Source of the DNA: an uncultured Ruminiclostridium sp.
GTDB lineage: Bacteria; Bacillota; Clostridia; Oscillospirales; Ruminococcaceae
Reading direction: 5' to 3'
NCBI GenBank assembly: GCA_910588335.1
Contig: CAJUQV010000023.1
Span: forward strand, 1 to 38,895
DNA: 38,895 nt
The position numbers and the translations under genes were made by a program. The notes under the pieces were generated by a model. That model was not told where the DNA came from and made no database searches. It worked only from the letters and a program-made list of their open reading frames with translations. Shown piece after piece: positions 23,805 through 32,367 of the stretch (the first letter of the stretch is position 1; every line of letters begins with the position of its first letter).

Positions 23805-25241
23805 TTATAATAAAGATTCCATTTCAGCGGGGGACAGCCCGTTATTGAATAATCTGTTTTTTAGACTGTCGCTTATGGGATTGACCCTTACAAACTCGCC
23901 AATAATTTTCTTGCTGCCGTCATCGAGAATTTCATCGCGTTCCCTGCGATACTGCCACAGCGTATTAAAGCTGATATTCTCACCGTTATGAATGCACTCG
24001 GCAATTTCGGTTACGCGCCTTATTCCGTCCTCAAATTTATGCTGGTACACCGCAACGGGAAAAGCGTCCGATACAAGCTGCAATATAGTTGTGTAAGGAA
24101 TATTGCTGTATTCCTGTATGCAAAGAGTGGCAAGACGGGTGTATATTCCCGTAATTGAAGAAGCGTGAGTGGTAGTCATTACGGCGTGTCCCGTTCGGGC
24201 AGCCTCCTGCGCACCCCACGCTTCGCCGCCGAATTTGATCTCAGCCATACAAAGCGCGTCGGGATCCATTGTAAGCGAGGTGGTAAGCAAATCAAGCTGA
24301 GTAACCGCACGGCTTTTGTCATCACTGTCACGGGTTATCATGTGAATTACGTTATTTTTTACTTTCCCGTTTTCATCACGCTGCACAAGATTAAACTCTC
24401 TCGTTTCCGACTCTATGGTTATCAAACGTTTTTCGGGAGGATAGTTTTTCATAATATCCGACATGATCGTAGTTTTGCCCGAACCCGTTTCTCCCGCAAA
24501 ACACTCGGAAATTCCGCATTTGAAACAAGTGGATAAAAATCTGTACATTTCCTCGTTACAGGTACCTGAATTTATAAAGTCGACCTTAGAGAGCTGTTTC
24601 GGGTTTACAATACGTATTGAGCAAGCCGCGCCGCGTTCTTTGTCGATAAGACTGGAATAAATGGCGGTAATACGCGTGTTTTTCCCCAAAAAGCCCTTTG
24701 CAATGGGTCTGCTGTCGTCAAACGCCATTTTGCCCTGATCGTGCAGTAAACGTTTTATTATATCTATACAGTGTTCGGGGGATTTGAAGGTCTCCTTTGC
24801 CTTGTAGGAATCGCCGCCGGACGGTCTAATTTCAATATCGTCCCACGAATTGACGTTGATTTCTTCAATGTCGGTGCGCTTAAGGTATGACGTGAGCACG
24901 GAAAACTCCGCCATATCCGAATAAAGCATTTCCACCGCCTGCGCAAGCGTTTTACCCTCTATATAGTAGTTTTTATCGATCAGATACTGCTTGATATAAT
25001 TTCTGAACATTTCCGCCCTGTCCATATCATACACGGTTGAAGCGTACTGACTGGACATATACGCCTGAATTTCCGGAAGCAAAACGTCATAGGAAACCAT
25101 AACGCGCTTTATACCCTGAGCCTCTTCCTGTGGCGGCGCTATAGGTTCCGTCCGATTTTCATCGGAGGTTTTTTCCGTAACGGATTTTTCCGCTTCCGAC
25201 GCCTCTTCCATATTTATATTTTTTTGCTTAAAAAAGTTCAT
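23805..25241 (-). CDS. tadA: TadA/CpaF-type secretion ATPase
   Basis: This ATPase of the VirB11/TadA family powers Tad pilus assembly. The chosen ATG gives 478 residues; a TTG two codons earlier is possible, but the ribosome site AAAGGAA fits the ATG. Visible motifs are Walker A GETGSGKTT (about 250-258), the Asp/Glu box LITIESETREFNL, a Walker B-like ALCMAEIKFGGEAW (about 329-342) and the His box TGHAVMTTTHASS (350-362). The arginine usual in the MGEIRG-type motif is Lys here. An acidic, disordered stretch covers the first 45 residues. Gene order TadZ-TadA-TadB-TadC is that of tad loci. No separate VirB11 is seen, and Gram-positive T4SSs usually lack one. Confidence 0.92.
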   Translation of the reverse strand: MNFFKQKNINMEEASEAEKSVTEKTSDENRTEPIAPPQEEAQGIKRVMVSYDVLLPEIQAYMSSQYASTVYDMDRAEMFRNYIKQYLIDKNYYIEGKTLAQAVEMLYSDMAEFSVLTSYLKRTDIEEINVNSWDDIEIRPSGGDSYKAKETFKSPEHCIDIIKRLLHDQGKMAFDDSRPIAKGFLGKNTRITAIYSSLIDKERGAACSIRIVNPKQLSKVDFINSGTCNEEMYRFLSTCFKCGISECFAGETGSGKTTIMSDIMKNYPPEKRLITIESETREFNLVQRDENGKVKNNVIHMITRDSDDKSRAVTQLDLLTTSLTMDPDALCMAEIKFGGEAWGAQEAARTGHAVMTTTHASSITGIYTRLATLCIQEYSNIPYTTILQLVSDAFPVAVYQHKFEDGIRRVTEIAECIHNGENISFNTLWQYRRERDEILDDGSKKIIGEFVRVNPISDSLKNRLFNNGLSPAEMESLL

Positions 25242-25262
25242 ATGCAACCGTTCCTTTCCTTA

Positions 25263-26024
25263 TCAATCTTCGTTGTGCTCTCTTAAATCCTCGGCTGACT
25301 TTTCGCCGACAATTTCATCGATAATTTTGGTTAAAACGCTTCGATAATTTTTGTCGGGTACCTTTTCAAAGGCAAGTCCCATATTTATGGTTTCCGCAAC
25401 CTTTTTGCTGTACGGAATTACATATTTTGCCGATAAAAGATCGCTCATTTCCATTGTGTCCTGTTCAAACGCGCCGTTTAAGGTAAGGCAGTTTATAAAG
25501 CGTTCGTAATGGTATTGACTGTGCTCTAAAATCGGCTTTTGAGAATCAAAAAACACTAACCCGTATATATCGCACGACACAAGATTAACGGTCACATCAG
25601 CGTTAATAAGCGCTTTTGCCGTATACTTATTTCCCATAACGTCCTTTGTGCAGTCAATAACGGTAAAATCAAAAATACTGCGCATATACATATACAGGTC
25701 GTCGATTTTTGTATCTATCGGCTTAGCGTAGCTGTTAATGTTTTCCCCTTTGTTGTAGCCGTATACTGCAAGGTTGCTTTTTGCCGGTTCGCCCATTGCG
25801 AGAATAGTGTTTCCGTCCATATCCTCCGCTTTGCTCATCAGCTTTCCGAAAGAATTATCGGAGCTTATTTTAGGAAAAATAAGCGGCAGGGCAGGCTGCA
25901 TATCGTCAATTGACACAAAAGCAACGGCGGCTTTCGGATACCGTCTCGTTATCAGTTCGGTAAGGTTTATAGCGGTAGTGGTTTTGTAACTGTTTCCATA
26001 TACGGCGATTATTTTATGCAGCAT
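25263..26024 (-). CDS. MinD/ParA-like ATPase of the tad cluster (TadZ-like)
   Basis: This 253-residue protein has a P-loop that departs from the usual KGGxGKT: AVYGNSYKTTTAINL (residues 7-21). The catalytic Lys14 and following Thr residues are kept, but the signature Lys of ParA proteins is not obvious. FTVIDCTKDV provides the Walker B region. It lacks the receiver-like domain of classical TadZ. It overlaps the end of the CpaB gene by 11 bp and is followed by tadA, the position of TadZ/CpaE in tad loci. It probably helps place the TadA motor at a membrane site. A second, two-domain TadZ-like gene lies at 13817-14953. Confidence 0.75.
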   Translation of the reverse strand: MLHKIIAVYGNSYKTTTAINLTELITRRYPKAAVAFVSIDDMQPALPLIFPKISSDNSFGKLMSKAEDMDGNTILAMGEPAKSNLAVYGYNKGENINSYAKPIDTKIDDLYMYMRSIFDFTVIDCTKDVMGNKYTAKALINADVTVNLVSCDIYGLVFFDSQKPILEHSQYHYERFINCLTLNGAFEQDTMEMSDLLSAKYVIPYSKKVAETINMGLAFEKVPDKNYRSVLTKIIDEIVGEKSAEDLREHNED

Positions 26025-26760
26025 TATCGTCCCCTCCGTTTAAATTATTTTCGCTTATATCACTCTCATCGGCTTCCTCAAAATATTCCTTTTGGATTTT
26101 AAGGTATTCCTCGCTGAGTTTTTCGTCACGGGTCACAAAAGCTATATGCAGCGTGCCTTCTTCACAGCTAAGCAGCTGAGAAAGCTGACTTTCGTCTATC
26201 AGCTTAAATGTTACGGTATCCGCTATCTCTTCCGTGGACTGTTCGGTAACGTCAACACCCTCATCGGTTGTCAGCGCAATTACTTCTACATATCTTAACT
26301 CATTTATAATATGGGCTTCGTCTTTATCGTCTACGCTTACGATTGACACAATGTCTCCGCTGCGGATTTTATTGCTGAAACCGCCCGCAAAAGACTGTAT
26401 TGTGACAGACATTGCAAATTCTCCCGCTTCAAGAGATAACAGCTTAGTGCTTGAATCCGTTACGCTTTCACCAAACATATCCGCCGTGACAACGCCGCTG
26501 TAAAGAAAAGTTTTTGAATATTTTCCCACTATCTCTTCGGGGTCGTCAACGTATGAAAACGAAAAAGTGTCGGCTTTTGATACCTGTACCGTACTGAGCA
26601 TGGATTTTGTAATCTGCACTCCCGGCGCAGTATCGGATGTAAGTATTACAACGCTTTGGGTACCGTTGAAAAGGTTGGTTACAATCGGCGCAATGCAAAA
26701 GCAAAGAAGTACGGCAAGTACAATGCATACGATGGCAATCAAGGTTCTGTTTTTTATCAT
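26014..26760 (-). CDS. CpaB/RcpC-like SAF-domain protein
   Basis: The 248-residue protein begins with a membrane anchor (about residues 7-28). An SAF/antifreeze-like beta-clip region follows (SDTAPGVQITKSMLSTVQVS then YLYSGVVTADMF-like text, 42-98), and then a domain with IRSGDIVSIVSVDD (132-145), a hallmark of CpaB/RcpC. In Gram-negative Tad systems this protein works with the outer-membrane secretin. No secretin or outer-membrane partner exists here, so it may organise the pilus across a Gram-positive wall. The acidic tail ends in an Asn/Asp-rich stretch. GGAGGG precedes the ATG and the gene overlaps the next by 11 bp. Confidence 0.8.
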   Translation of the reverse strand: MIKNRTLIAIVCIVLAVLLCFCIAPIVTNLFNGTQSVVILTSDTAPGVQITKSMLSTVQVSKADTFSFSYVDDPEEIVGKYSKTFLYSGVVTADMFGESVTDSSTKLLSLEAGEFAMSVTIQSFAGGFSNKIRSGDIVSIVSVDDKDEAHIINELRYVEVIALTTDEGVDVTEQSTEEIADTVTFKLIDESQLSQLLSCEEGTLHIAFVTRDEKLSEEYLKIQKEYFEEADESDISENNLNGGDDNAA

Positions 26761-26775
26761 TTTGAGTCCCTCCTG

Positions 26776-27183
26776 TTAAATAAAATAAGGTAAAAACAAA
26801 CTTAACGCAAATGTGCCGCAAAGATACGGCGCGTAGGGTATCGGCTTATTTTTGCCTTTTAGGGTTGTAAAATAAAATATTATCCACGCAAAAATTACTG
26901 CGGGAATATTCCATAATCCCGAACACCAGCCGAAAGAAAACATCAGCTTAACGTCTCCCATTCCCATCTTTCTTGTTTTATGCGAATAAATATATGAGGG
27001 AAAGGCGGAAAGAAAACCGCCGATAAGCCGTTCAAAAGGTGATATCTCGTTCAAAAAAATTGCCGCGCAAAGCAAAACCGGGTGTATCGCATTTGACACG
27101 GTTTTAGTTTTGATGTCTTTAACGGATATCCGTACAAGAAGCGGAATCAGCATAATTTTTGCAATTAAGTAAAGCGTTTCCAC
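26776..27183 (-). CDS. tadV: TadV-type prepilin peptidase
   Basis: This aspartic protease cleaves prepilin leaders at the membrane. The start chosen is GTG at 27183, three bases after the PrgI stop; longer frames read back through PrgI out of frame. The product is 135 residues with about four membrane spans. The two catalytic aspartates appear as D23 in VKDIKTKTVSN and D77 in GMGDVKL (74-80), the GxGD motif. The protein lacks the N-methyltransferase part of PilD, as TadV/CpaA proteins do. Its place between PrgI and CpaB shows that T4SS and Tad genes share one transcript. The GTG lacks a strong ribosome site, so it is probably coupled to PrgI translation. Confidence 0.85.
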   Translation of the reverse strand: METLYLIAKIMLIPLLVRISVKDIKTKTVSNAIHPVLLCAAIFLNEISPFERLIGGFLSAFPSYIYSHKTRKMGMGDVKLMFSFGWCSGLWNIPAVIFAWIIFYFTTLKGKNKPIPYAPYLCGTFALSLFLPYFI

Positions 27184-27185
27184 GG

Positions 27186-27485
27186 TTAGTATTTGTACAG
27201 AAATTTCTGCTGTGATCTGCGGTAGCGAATAATAGTTTGTACGATCTCCACTACCGATTGGGAATAGGTTTCTTTTCTGGTGGTCATATAGCTTCCTCCC
27301 GCTCCTGCCATTAAAATAATTACCGGAGCTGCGATATGCTGACCGATAAGATATGCCAGAACCGCAATGAGCGCGGTACAAAGCAGTCCGACAAAAAAGT
27401 GCTTTATTTCCTTTTTGCCGAATCCGATTATATATTCTTTTTCAATTCCTATTCCGTAAGGAATATAGAGCCTTTCTTTTTCCAT
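27186..27485 (-). CDS. PrgI-family T4SS membrane protein
   Basis: The 99-residue protein has the PrgI layout of Gram-positive conjugation systems. A short N-terminal cytoplasmic segment beginning with IPYGIGIEKEYIIGFG is followed by two membrane helices (about 30-48 and 51-68) and a basic C-terminal tail (IVQTIIRYRRSQQKFLYKY). PrgI proteins are partners of VirB4 and VirB6 in the inner part of the channel. AAAGGAAAA precedes the ATG. It follows the VirB6-like and TrbC-like genes, as in many ICEs, but is followed here by a prepilin peptidase gene instead of virB4. Confidence 0.85.
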   Translation of the reverse strand: MEKERLYIPYGIGIEKEYIIGFGKKEIKHFFVGLLCTALIAVLAYLIGQHIAAPVIILMAGAGGSYMTTRKETYSQSVVEIVQTIIRYRRSQQKFLYKY

Positions 27486-27497
27486 AGTCTTTTCCTT

Positions 27498-27770
27498 TCA
27501 TATGAAAACGCCGAACCCGAAATATTTATTGAGAATATAATAAATATCAATTACACAAAGGTTTATTATTAGGGCGATTATACAGTGCTTTATGGATTTT
27601 TTCTGAACCTCCTTGTTTTCATCATGCGACATTTTAATTGCACAGACTATAATCCGCGCTATAAGACCTGCTGTTATCACTCCGCTCAAGACGCTAACTA
27701 TTGCTTTTAAATCCTGCTGATACGACGTATCGTTTGCGGTTGAGGCAAGAAGCCCGAAAAAATCGTTCAT
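27498..27770 (-). CDS. Small two-span membrane protein (TrbC/VirB2-like)
   Basis: This 90-residue protein has two hydrophobic helices (about residues 23-45 and 63-83) joined by a basic loop (KMSHDENKEVQKKSIKH). The size and topology resemble TrbC/VirB2-type proteins. Its ATG overlaps the stop of the VirB6-like gene (TAATG), so the two are coupled. It is likely a channel or pilin-type subunit of the T4SS; the assignment rests on topology and neighbours only. Confidence 0.6.
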   Translation of the reverse strand: MNDFFGLLASTANDTSYQQDLKAIVSVLSGVITAGLIARIIVCAIKMSHDENKEVQKKSIKHCIIALIINLCVIDIYYILNKYFGFGVFI

Positions 27771-28624
27771 TATCTGATCAACCCCTTTACAGCTCTTCCA
27801 ACCATGCTTATGGTATAGATTTTACTCATTCCTCCGCCGCCTCCGCCCGAAGCGATCATCCATTCGGACATGATATGCGGTACATTTAAGGAAAGGAACA
27901 TACCAGCAATACCCCAAAGCATATTCATAGCCGTGCCGTCAAATATTCCCGCGCTTAAACCAATGGCTAATCCTACCTTCATAATTATAAGCTGAAACAT
28001 GACGGTAATCAGGATTTTCACCATCTGGTTCATGTACGACTTAAAAATTCCCTTGTCGTTATCCAACAGACCCGTACATGCAAGAGGCACGCCCAATATC
28101 ATCATTTCAAGCTCGATACCGCGCTTCATAAACGAAAAATACATAATTATTATTTCCACAAGAAAAACTATGCCCACCACAAGGGGTCCTATCCCCAAAG
28201 ACGATACCGCGCCTTCAAAGAAATTGTTCAGATCCGTTCCCGTCGCATAAGTTATATTACTGAAAATCGCATTGATCATTCCCTGTGCTATACCTATAAA
28301 ATAACGGTAAATATACGGGAAAGAAAACGCCACAACGGCAGCCTTCGCAAAATTCGTGACCATCTGGATCGGATCGGCGTCCTCGCCGTCGCTCCAAAGA
28401 ACATAGGTGTTGAACATTTTTACCAAGAATTTTATTATCATCAGATAAACCGCCGCCTGATATATGACGTCGGATATTCCTCTTACAATCAGCTGCCAAT
28501 CAACACCGGGTATCTGTCCCGCAACGTCGAATACAACGGAAAACATTCCGTCAAGCATAGGCTCTGCAAACGCAAGTAATGCACTTATGATTGCCGCAAG
28601 CAAAATACAAAAAATTACCGGCAT
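27770..28624 (-). CDS. VirB6/TrbL-like polytopic membrane protein
   Basis: The start is placed at the ATG 10 bases after TAGGAGG (residue 8 of the longest frame), giving 284 residues. Six or more membrane spans are visible, with a large mid loop (SDGEDADPIQMVTNF, about residue 80). A conserved-looking C-terminal segment has NVPHIMSEWMIASGGGGGGM, here quoted only up to its Gly run, as found in VirB6/TrbL proteins of Firmicute ICEs. This protein would form the inner-membrane pore of the conjugation channel. It is followed by overlapping small genes and PrgI. A terminator separates it from the pilin-like gene upstream, so the channel operon may be partly attenuated there. Confidence 0.8.
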   Translation of the reverse strand: MPVIFCILLAAIISALLAFAEPMLDGMFSVVFDVAGQIPGVDWQLIVRGISDVIYQAAVYLMIIKFLVKMFNTYVLWSDGEDADPIQMVTNFAKAAVVAFSFPYIYRYFIGIAQGMINAIFSNITYATGTDLNNFFEGAVSSLGIGPLVVGIVFLVEIIIMYFSFMKRGIELEMMILGVPLACTGLLDNDKGIFKSYMNQMVKILITVMFQLIIMKVGLAIGLSAGIFDGTAMNMLWGIAGMFLSLNVPHIMSEWMIASGGGGGGMSKIYTISMVGRAVKGLIR

Positions 28625-28661
28625 AAAATATGAGCCTCCTATCATAAATATATAAAAATTA

Positions 28662-28686
28662 AAAACGGGGCAGGCAGCCCCGTTTT
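28662..28686 (-). terminator. Hairpin terminator or attenuator before the VirB6-like gene
   Basis: A 10-bp perfect stem AAAACGGGGC/GCCCCGTTTT (28662-28671, 28677-28686), followed on the minus strand by TTAATTTTT. It stands between the pilin-like gene and the VirB6-like gene, so it should reduce downstream transcription relative to the small pilin-like gene. Confidence 0.85.
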
Positions 28687-28717
28687 GTAATTCTTATATT
28701 TCTCTCGCTGAACGCGC

Positions 28718-29014
28718 TTAGGGGTTGGGATTGTTGGCATTGCCAAACATATTGTTAATCATCTCTTCCACCTTCTCCATTACAACGTCTCTGAAAATAT
28801 AGATCAGCGCGGCAAGAGCAATAGCTCCGAGGGTAACGCCGATTACGATCCAGATGGTAACGTCGGTATGAGTATTTGCACCGGCTTCTTCTGCAAGCTC
28901 AGCCTGCAAGCTTGCGCTCTTGGCGGCAAGCTTTGTCTGAGCGGTAGTAATGCCGTTTTGAATTTTGTTTCTGAGGGTTGCGATTCCATTCTTGATTTTG
29001 TTTAAAACTTTCAT
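28718..29014 (-). CDS. Pilin-like single-span small protein (DUF6133-like)
   Basis: The 98-residue protein has a basic, amphipathic N-terminal part of about 45 residues ending EEAGANTHTD, one hydrophobic helix (residues 51-74) and an amphipathic tail (VVMEKVEEMINNMFGNAN). The plan recalls Flp/class III prepilins and the DUF6133 small proteins of Clostridia conjugative elements (from memory). Gly45 before the hydrophobic stretch could be a processing site, though the usual Glu at +5 is Asp. It is preceded by GGAGG, has a strong terminator right after its stop and a 220-bp structured leader, so it may be made in large amounts, as a major pilin would be. It is the best candidate for the Tad substrate here. 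Confidence 0.6.
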   Translation of the reverse strand: MKVLNKIKNGIATLRNKIQNGITTAQTKLAAKSASLQAELAEEAGANTHTDVTIWIVIGVTLGAIALAALIYIFRDVVMEKVEEMINNMFGNANNPNP

Positions 29015-29233
29015 TGTTTTTTCCTCCGTATGATAAATATTTTAAAATATGTTCTTGTTTGCAGATGTATGATACTAATCCCTTTTAAAACTGTGGGATT
29101 AGTGTTTCGGGTGCAATCTTTAATCAAGTCTGCAGCTTAATTAAAGATTGGTACAGGTACGCCCATAAAATGTATTAAGGCGGAACCCCGGATAAGTAAA
29201 ACAATTTCATGCGTATGTCATCCTTTCTTATTT
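29015..29233 (-). promoter_or_regulatory. Structured intergenic leader of the pilin-like gene
   Basis: The 219-bp gap holds two perfect inverted repeats. ACTAATCCC/GGGATTAGT (29074-29082, 29095-29103) and CAATCTTTAAT/ATTAAAGATTG (29114-29124, 29140-29150) form hairpins without T-runs. They are more likely RNA stability or processing elements, or operators, than terminators. No 17-bp-spaced consensus promoter is obvious. Confidence 0.6.
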
Positions 29234-29536
29234 TTATCCGCCCGTACCGTAATAGCTGCTTATAATATTAACTATAACGGTAGCCAGCAAGCCGATAATA
29301 ACGGATACAATAACCGTTTTGATTCTGTCGTCCCACTGTTTTTTATCCTGCTGATCGGCCGAACCGCGGCGGATTGAAAAATATATAAGAAATACAACCC
29401 CCGCAAGCGGTACCAACACATATAACCATGTGGTAACATCGTTAATAAGGTTTGTAGTGCCGGTGGCAATCTGAGACCCCGCGAAGCCGAGTACTTTTCC
29501 GCAGAATAATTTTATTGCCGTTAGCTTTTGATTCAT
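29234..29536 (-). CDS. VirB2/TrbC-like small membrane protein
   Basis: This 100-residue protein has two hydrophobic helices (about residues 36-55 and 73-92) separated by a charged loop (RRGSADQQDKKQWDDRIK) and ends in GTGG. The topology is that of VirB2/TrbC-type or Maff2-like proteins found next to VirD4 in Firmicute ICEs. AGGAGG precedes the ATG. It follows the VirD4 gene by 20 bp and precedes the structured leader of the pilin-like gene. It is likely a T4SS pilin or channel subunit. With the 90-residue protein, the element has two proteins of this topology. Confidence 0.65.
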   Translation of the reverse strand: MNQKLTAIKLFCGKVLGFAGSQIATGTTNLINDVTTWLYVLVPLAGVVFLIYFSIRRGSADQQDKKQWDDRIKTVIVSVIIGLLATVIVNIISSYYGTGG

Positions 29537-29556
29537 GTTTTCTGTTCCTCCTCTAT

Positions 29557-32367
29557 TTACATTTGTTTTTCGCGCAGGTTTAAAACGGACAGTGCGGTAC
29601 GAAGCTCGTCCGTTATGTACGAAATCTCTTCGGACAGCTCGTCCATTTTTTCGCGGTTGGTGCTTTGCTCTTCGCTAAGCTCCTTGCTAAGCTTCTTTAT
29701 CTCGTTTCTGAGTACCGTAATTTGCTCCTTAAGCTCCGTTACGTCCTGTATTCTTTCAAAGCTTTTTCGTTTTTCTTCCAAATCAAGCCTATTGGCATTT
29801 CCTTTTCTTTTCAATGATTCGGCAGGTGCACCGTAATTACAGACGCCTTCCGCAAATCCGAATTCTGTATCGCCGTAAAGAAAATCCCGTATTCTTTGAT
29901 GAATGTTCGTAAGATTTACACCGCGCTGAGTAAACAGATTCCAAATGCCCCACAGTTGAATTTCTTCATCTGTTCGGCGGTGTTCTTTGGCTTGTACATA
30001 CTCGATAAAGGCGGTATTATGATTTTCGTCGCCTAATCCCAAAATGTCGTTATATTTCCATTTTGACAAATCGGGCAATCTTGAGATCATAGGATACTGC
30101 CCCGTTTCCGAGGTCAAGAGCCAAGGCTTTTTTATCATTCCGACTTCCCCCGATGTAAGCAGGCTGCGTTCGATTAAATTCACATTACTGGATCTCGACC
30201 CCGAACTTGTTCCGGATGCTTCGCTGCTGGTAAGGCTGTAACTGCTTGTGGTATATTTATCCAAGCGGGTCTCAAAGTCCTTATGAGTCTGACCGTCATT
30301 GGAAGCAAGATAAACCCACACACAGTTGTTTTTTACGGTCATTTCACCTGTTTTTTCATATTTTTCCTCCAACTGAGAAAATGACTGTACAAACAGGTTA
30401 TAACGAATTCCGTAGCCGCGCCCCACCGTAAGCATTGTGCAAAAATCGGGGATTTTTGCAAAGTTTCCGAATTCGTCGAGTACAAAGTTTACACGGTTAT
30501 TAAGGCGGTTGCCGTTTCTTTTGGCGGATTCGGTTAGCAAATCGTAGGTCTGGGAGCACAGCAAAGATACGATAGAGTAGTAGGTCGTTTTGGAATCGGG
30601 CAATATGAAAAATAATGCCTGTTTTTTCTTCCCCAACCCTTCAAGACAAAATTCGCTGCTTTTTACAATATTATAAATATTGCCCGCGGTATAGAGTCTG
30701 AGGGTGGTAAGAGCCGAGGTGTAGAAGCTGCCCGCGGTTTTTTCCGGCGCAACGCTTGAAATTCCCAACAGCGGCTTCGCGGGGTGTGTATCGGGAAGCG
30801 CTTTTACATATTCCGTTATCGGGAGGATCTTTTTTCCCTTGTCGGCTCCCGTGTTTTCTCCTTCGGTGAACTGTTCGCCTGTTCTTATCACAATTTCCTT
30901 GCACATATTGGCAATGAACCAATATACATTGGTTAAATTCTGATACTGTGGTTTATCCTTATTGTCATACACAACGCACAATACAGCCGCCGCGATAATC
31001 GACATTTCACCGTTTGACCAGATCGGTTCCGATTTATCGTTTTTTTCCACAAGGAAGCTTGTCAGATCCCACGTCCGTGACGCCGCAAGGGTTGTATCGC
31101 CGTCATTTACCGCGTCGATAACAGGCTGAAGCGGATTATACGACATTGATACCGCCGGATCAAAAAAGTTTAATATACATACCTCATATCCGAGCGCTCT
31201 AAGATAATCTCCAGTATACGCGTAAACTTCTCCCTTCGGATCGGTTATTACAATGCTTTCCCCCGCAAGGGCAAGGCTGCATACTGTCGGTATAACCATT
31301 CTCCTTGTCTTGCCGGAGCCGGTTGCGCCGCAGATCAGCGTATGAACATCTTCTGTCAGGCACGTTATGCGCTCTCTGCCGTCTCCAAGCTTTTTATAGT
31401 CTATAACCAGTCCTGCTTTATTCGGCAGCCCTTTTGTACAGGTGATAACCGATGTTTTGTTTTCGGTTTTCTCTAAAGCCACTTCATTTTCTCTTAAACC
31501 GGTATTTTCCCGCTGACCTATAAGCAGTTTCAGCATTTTCGATTTTGCCTTTCCTCTTTTTCGGTTAAAGGACTCTTTTATTTTTTTCGCCTTTTCTCCG
31601 AATCTGTAAAAGGGACGAACAACCGTGTTTTTAGCTTCGATAAGCAATTTTTTTACCTTGCGGCAGGGAAAAAATATGATATCCGCCGCCGTCTGTGCCA
31701 GATCCTGTATTTTTCCGACCAAACCTCCGTATTTGACGGTATCGCATTTTTCTCTTTTACGGCTTTTTTTCATGGATTTTTTGTATTTTACCGCCGCCTT
31801 GCCCCGTCTACCGCCTTCTGCGGCCAGCTTGGCTATTACGAGATTCCCGCCGTCAAGCACAAAGCTTTTATGATGTTTTTTCTTTTCTTTTTCGGTCATA
31901 AATCTTGCCGTTCCATGCTGCCCTTCGCCCATAGGCGCGGGGGTTGAAATCCTGTCGGTTATTTTCACTTTTTTGGATTTATAGCTGTCGTTCCGCGTAA
32001 TAACCAGCGTGGTGCAAAGCACAGCAGATATTAGCTCGAACACGATAAACCACTGTTTGCATTTCTCGTTTTCCGAAATGATTTCTATGCTTTCCATCAA
32101 GCCGCACGGCTTAATCTCTTTTCCCGAAAGTGCCTGATCTATTATAACCGTACCCATTGCGCCGCCTGCGGTCATAAGGATAAAGGCTGTTACGGCAATT
32201 ATGATTCTTTTCGCTTTATCTATACGAATCCATCCTTTCACGGTTTTTGGGTAAAAGAAAAGAGCCGCTTGTAATTGCGGCTCATTATAATCTGTTAAGG
32301 CGAACGATTCTTCGGTCTTTTGCCTTTGTTCATCTTTCCTCTCCTTTCCCTTTATCCTTATTCTCAT
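29557..32367 (-). CDS. virD4: VirD4/TraG-type coupling protein
   Basis: This coupling ATPase brings the relaxase-DNA complex to the T4SS channel. From the ATG at 32367 it has 936 residues. Two membrane spans lie near 55-77 and 105-123, followed by GQHGTARFMT (a family motif), Walker A CGATGSGKT (about 346-354) and Walker B NFVLDEFGNF. The C-terminal 75 residues form a Glu/Lys coiled coil. Unusually, about 110 residues (175-290), very rich in Lys/Arg, are inserted between the GTARF motif and the nucleotide domain. The gene overlaps the relaxase 3' end by 38 bp with only a weak ribosome site (GAG), which suggests translational coupling. An in-frame TTG two codons earlier is possible. Confidence 0.93.
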   Translation of the reverse strand: MRIRIKGKERKDEQRQKTEESFALTDYNEPQLQAALFFYPKTVKGWIRIDKAKRIIIAVTAFILMTAGGAMGTVIIDQALSGKEIKPCGLMESIEIISENEKCKQWFIVFELISAVLCTTLVITRNDSYKSKKVKITDRISTPAPMGEGQHGTARFMTEKEKKKHHKSFVLDGGNLVIAKLAAEGGRRGKAAVKYKKSMKKSRKREKCDTVKYGGLVGKIQDLAQTAADIIFFPCRKVKKLLIEAKNTVVRPFYRFGEKAKKIKESFNRKRGKAKSKMLKLLIGQRENTGLRENEVALEKTENKTSVITCTKGLPNKAGLVIDYKKLGDGRERITCLTEDVHTLICGATGSGKTRRMVIPTVCSLALAGESIVITDPKGEVYAYTGDYLRALGYEVCILNFFDPAVSMSYNPLQPVIDAVNDGDTTLAASRTWDLTSFLVEKNDKSEPIWSNGEMSIIAAAVLCVVYDNKDKPQYQNLTNVYWFIANMCKEIVIRTGEQFTEGENTGADKGKKILPITEYVKALPDTHPAKPLLGISSVAPEKTAGSFYTSALTTLRLYTAGNIYNIVKSSEFCLEGLGKKKQALFFILPDSKTTYYSIVSLLCSQTYDLLTESAKRNGNRLNNRVNFVLDEFGNFAKIPDFCTMLTVGRGYGIRYNLFVQSFSQLEEKYEKTGEMTVKNNCVWVYLASNDGQTHKDFETRLDKYTTSSYSLTSSEASGTSSGSRSSNVNLIERSLLTSGEVGMIKKPWLLTSETGQYPMISRLPDLSKWKYNDILGLGDENHNTAFIEYVQAKEHRRTDEEIQLWGIWNLFTQRGVNLTNIHQRIRDFLYGDTEFGFAEGVCNYGAPAESLKRKGNANRLDLEEKRKSFERIQDVTELKEQITVLRNEIKKLSKELSEEQSTNREKMDELSEEISYITDELRTALSVLNLREKQM

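Noticed and set aside
27184..27381. Long N-terminal extension of the TadV reading frame
   Set aside because: It overlaps PrgI out of frame and its text is not protease-like; the GTG at 27183 gives the usual TadV length.
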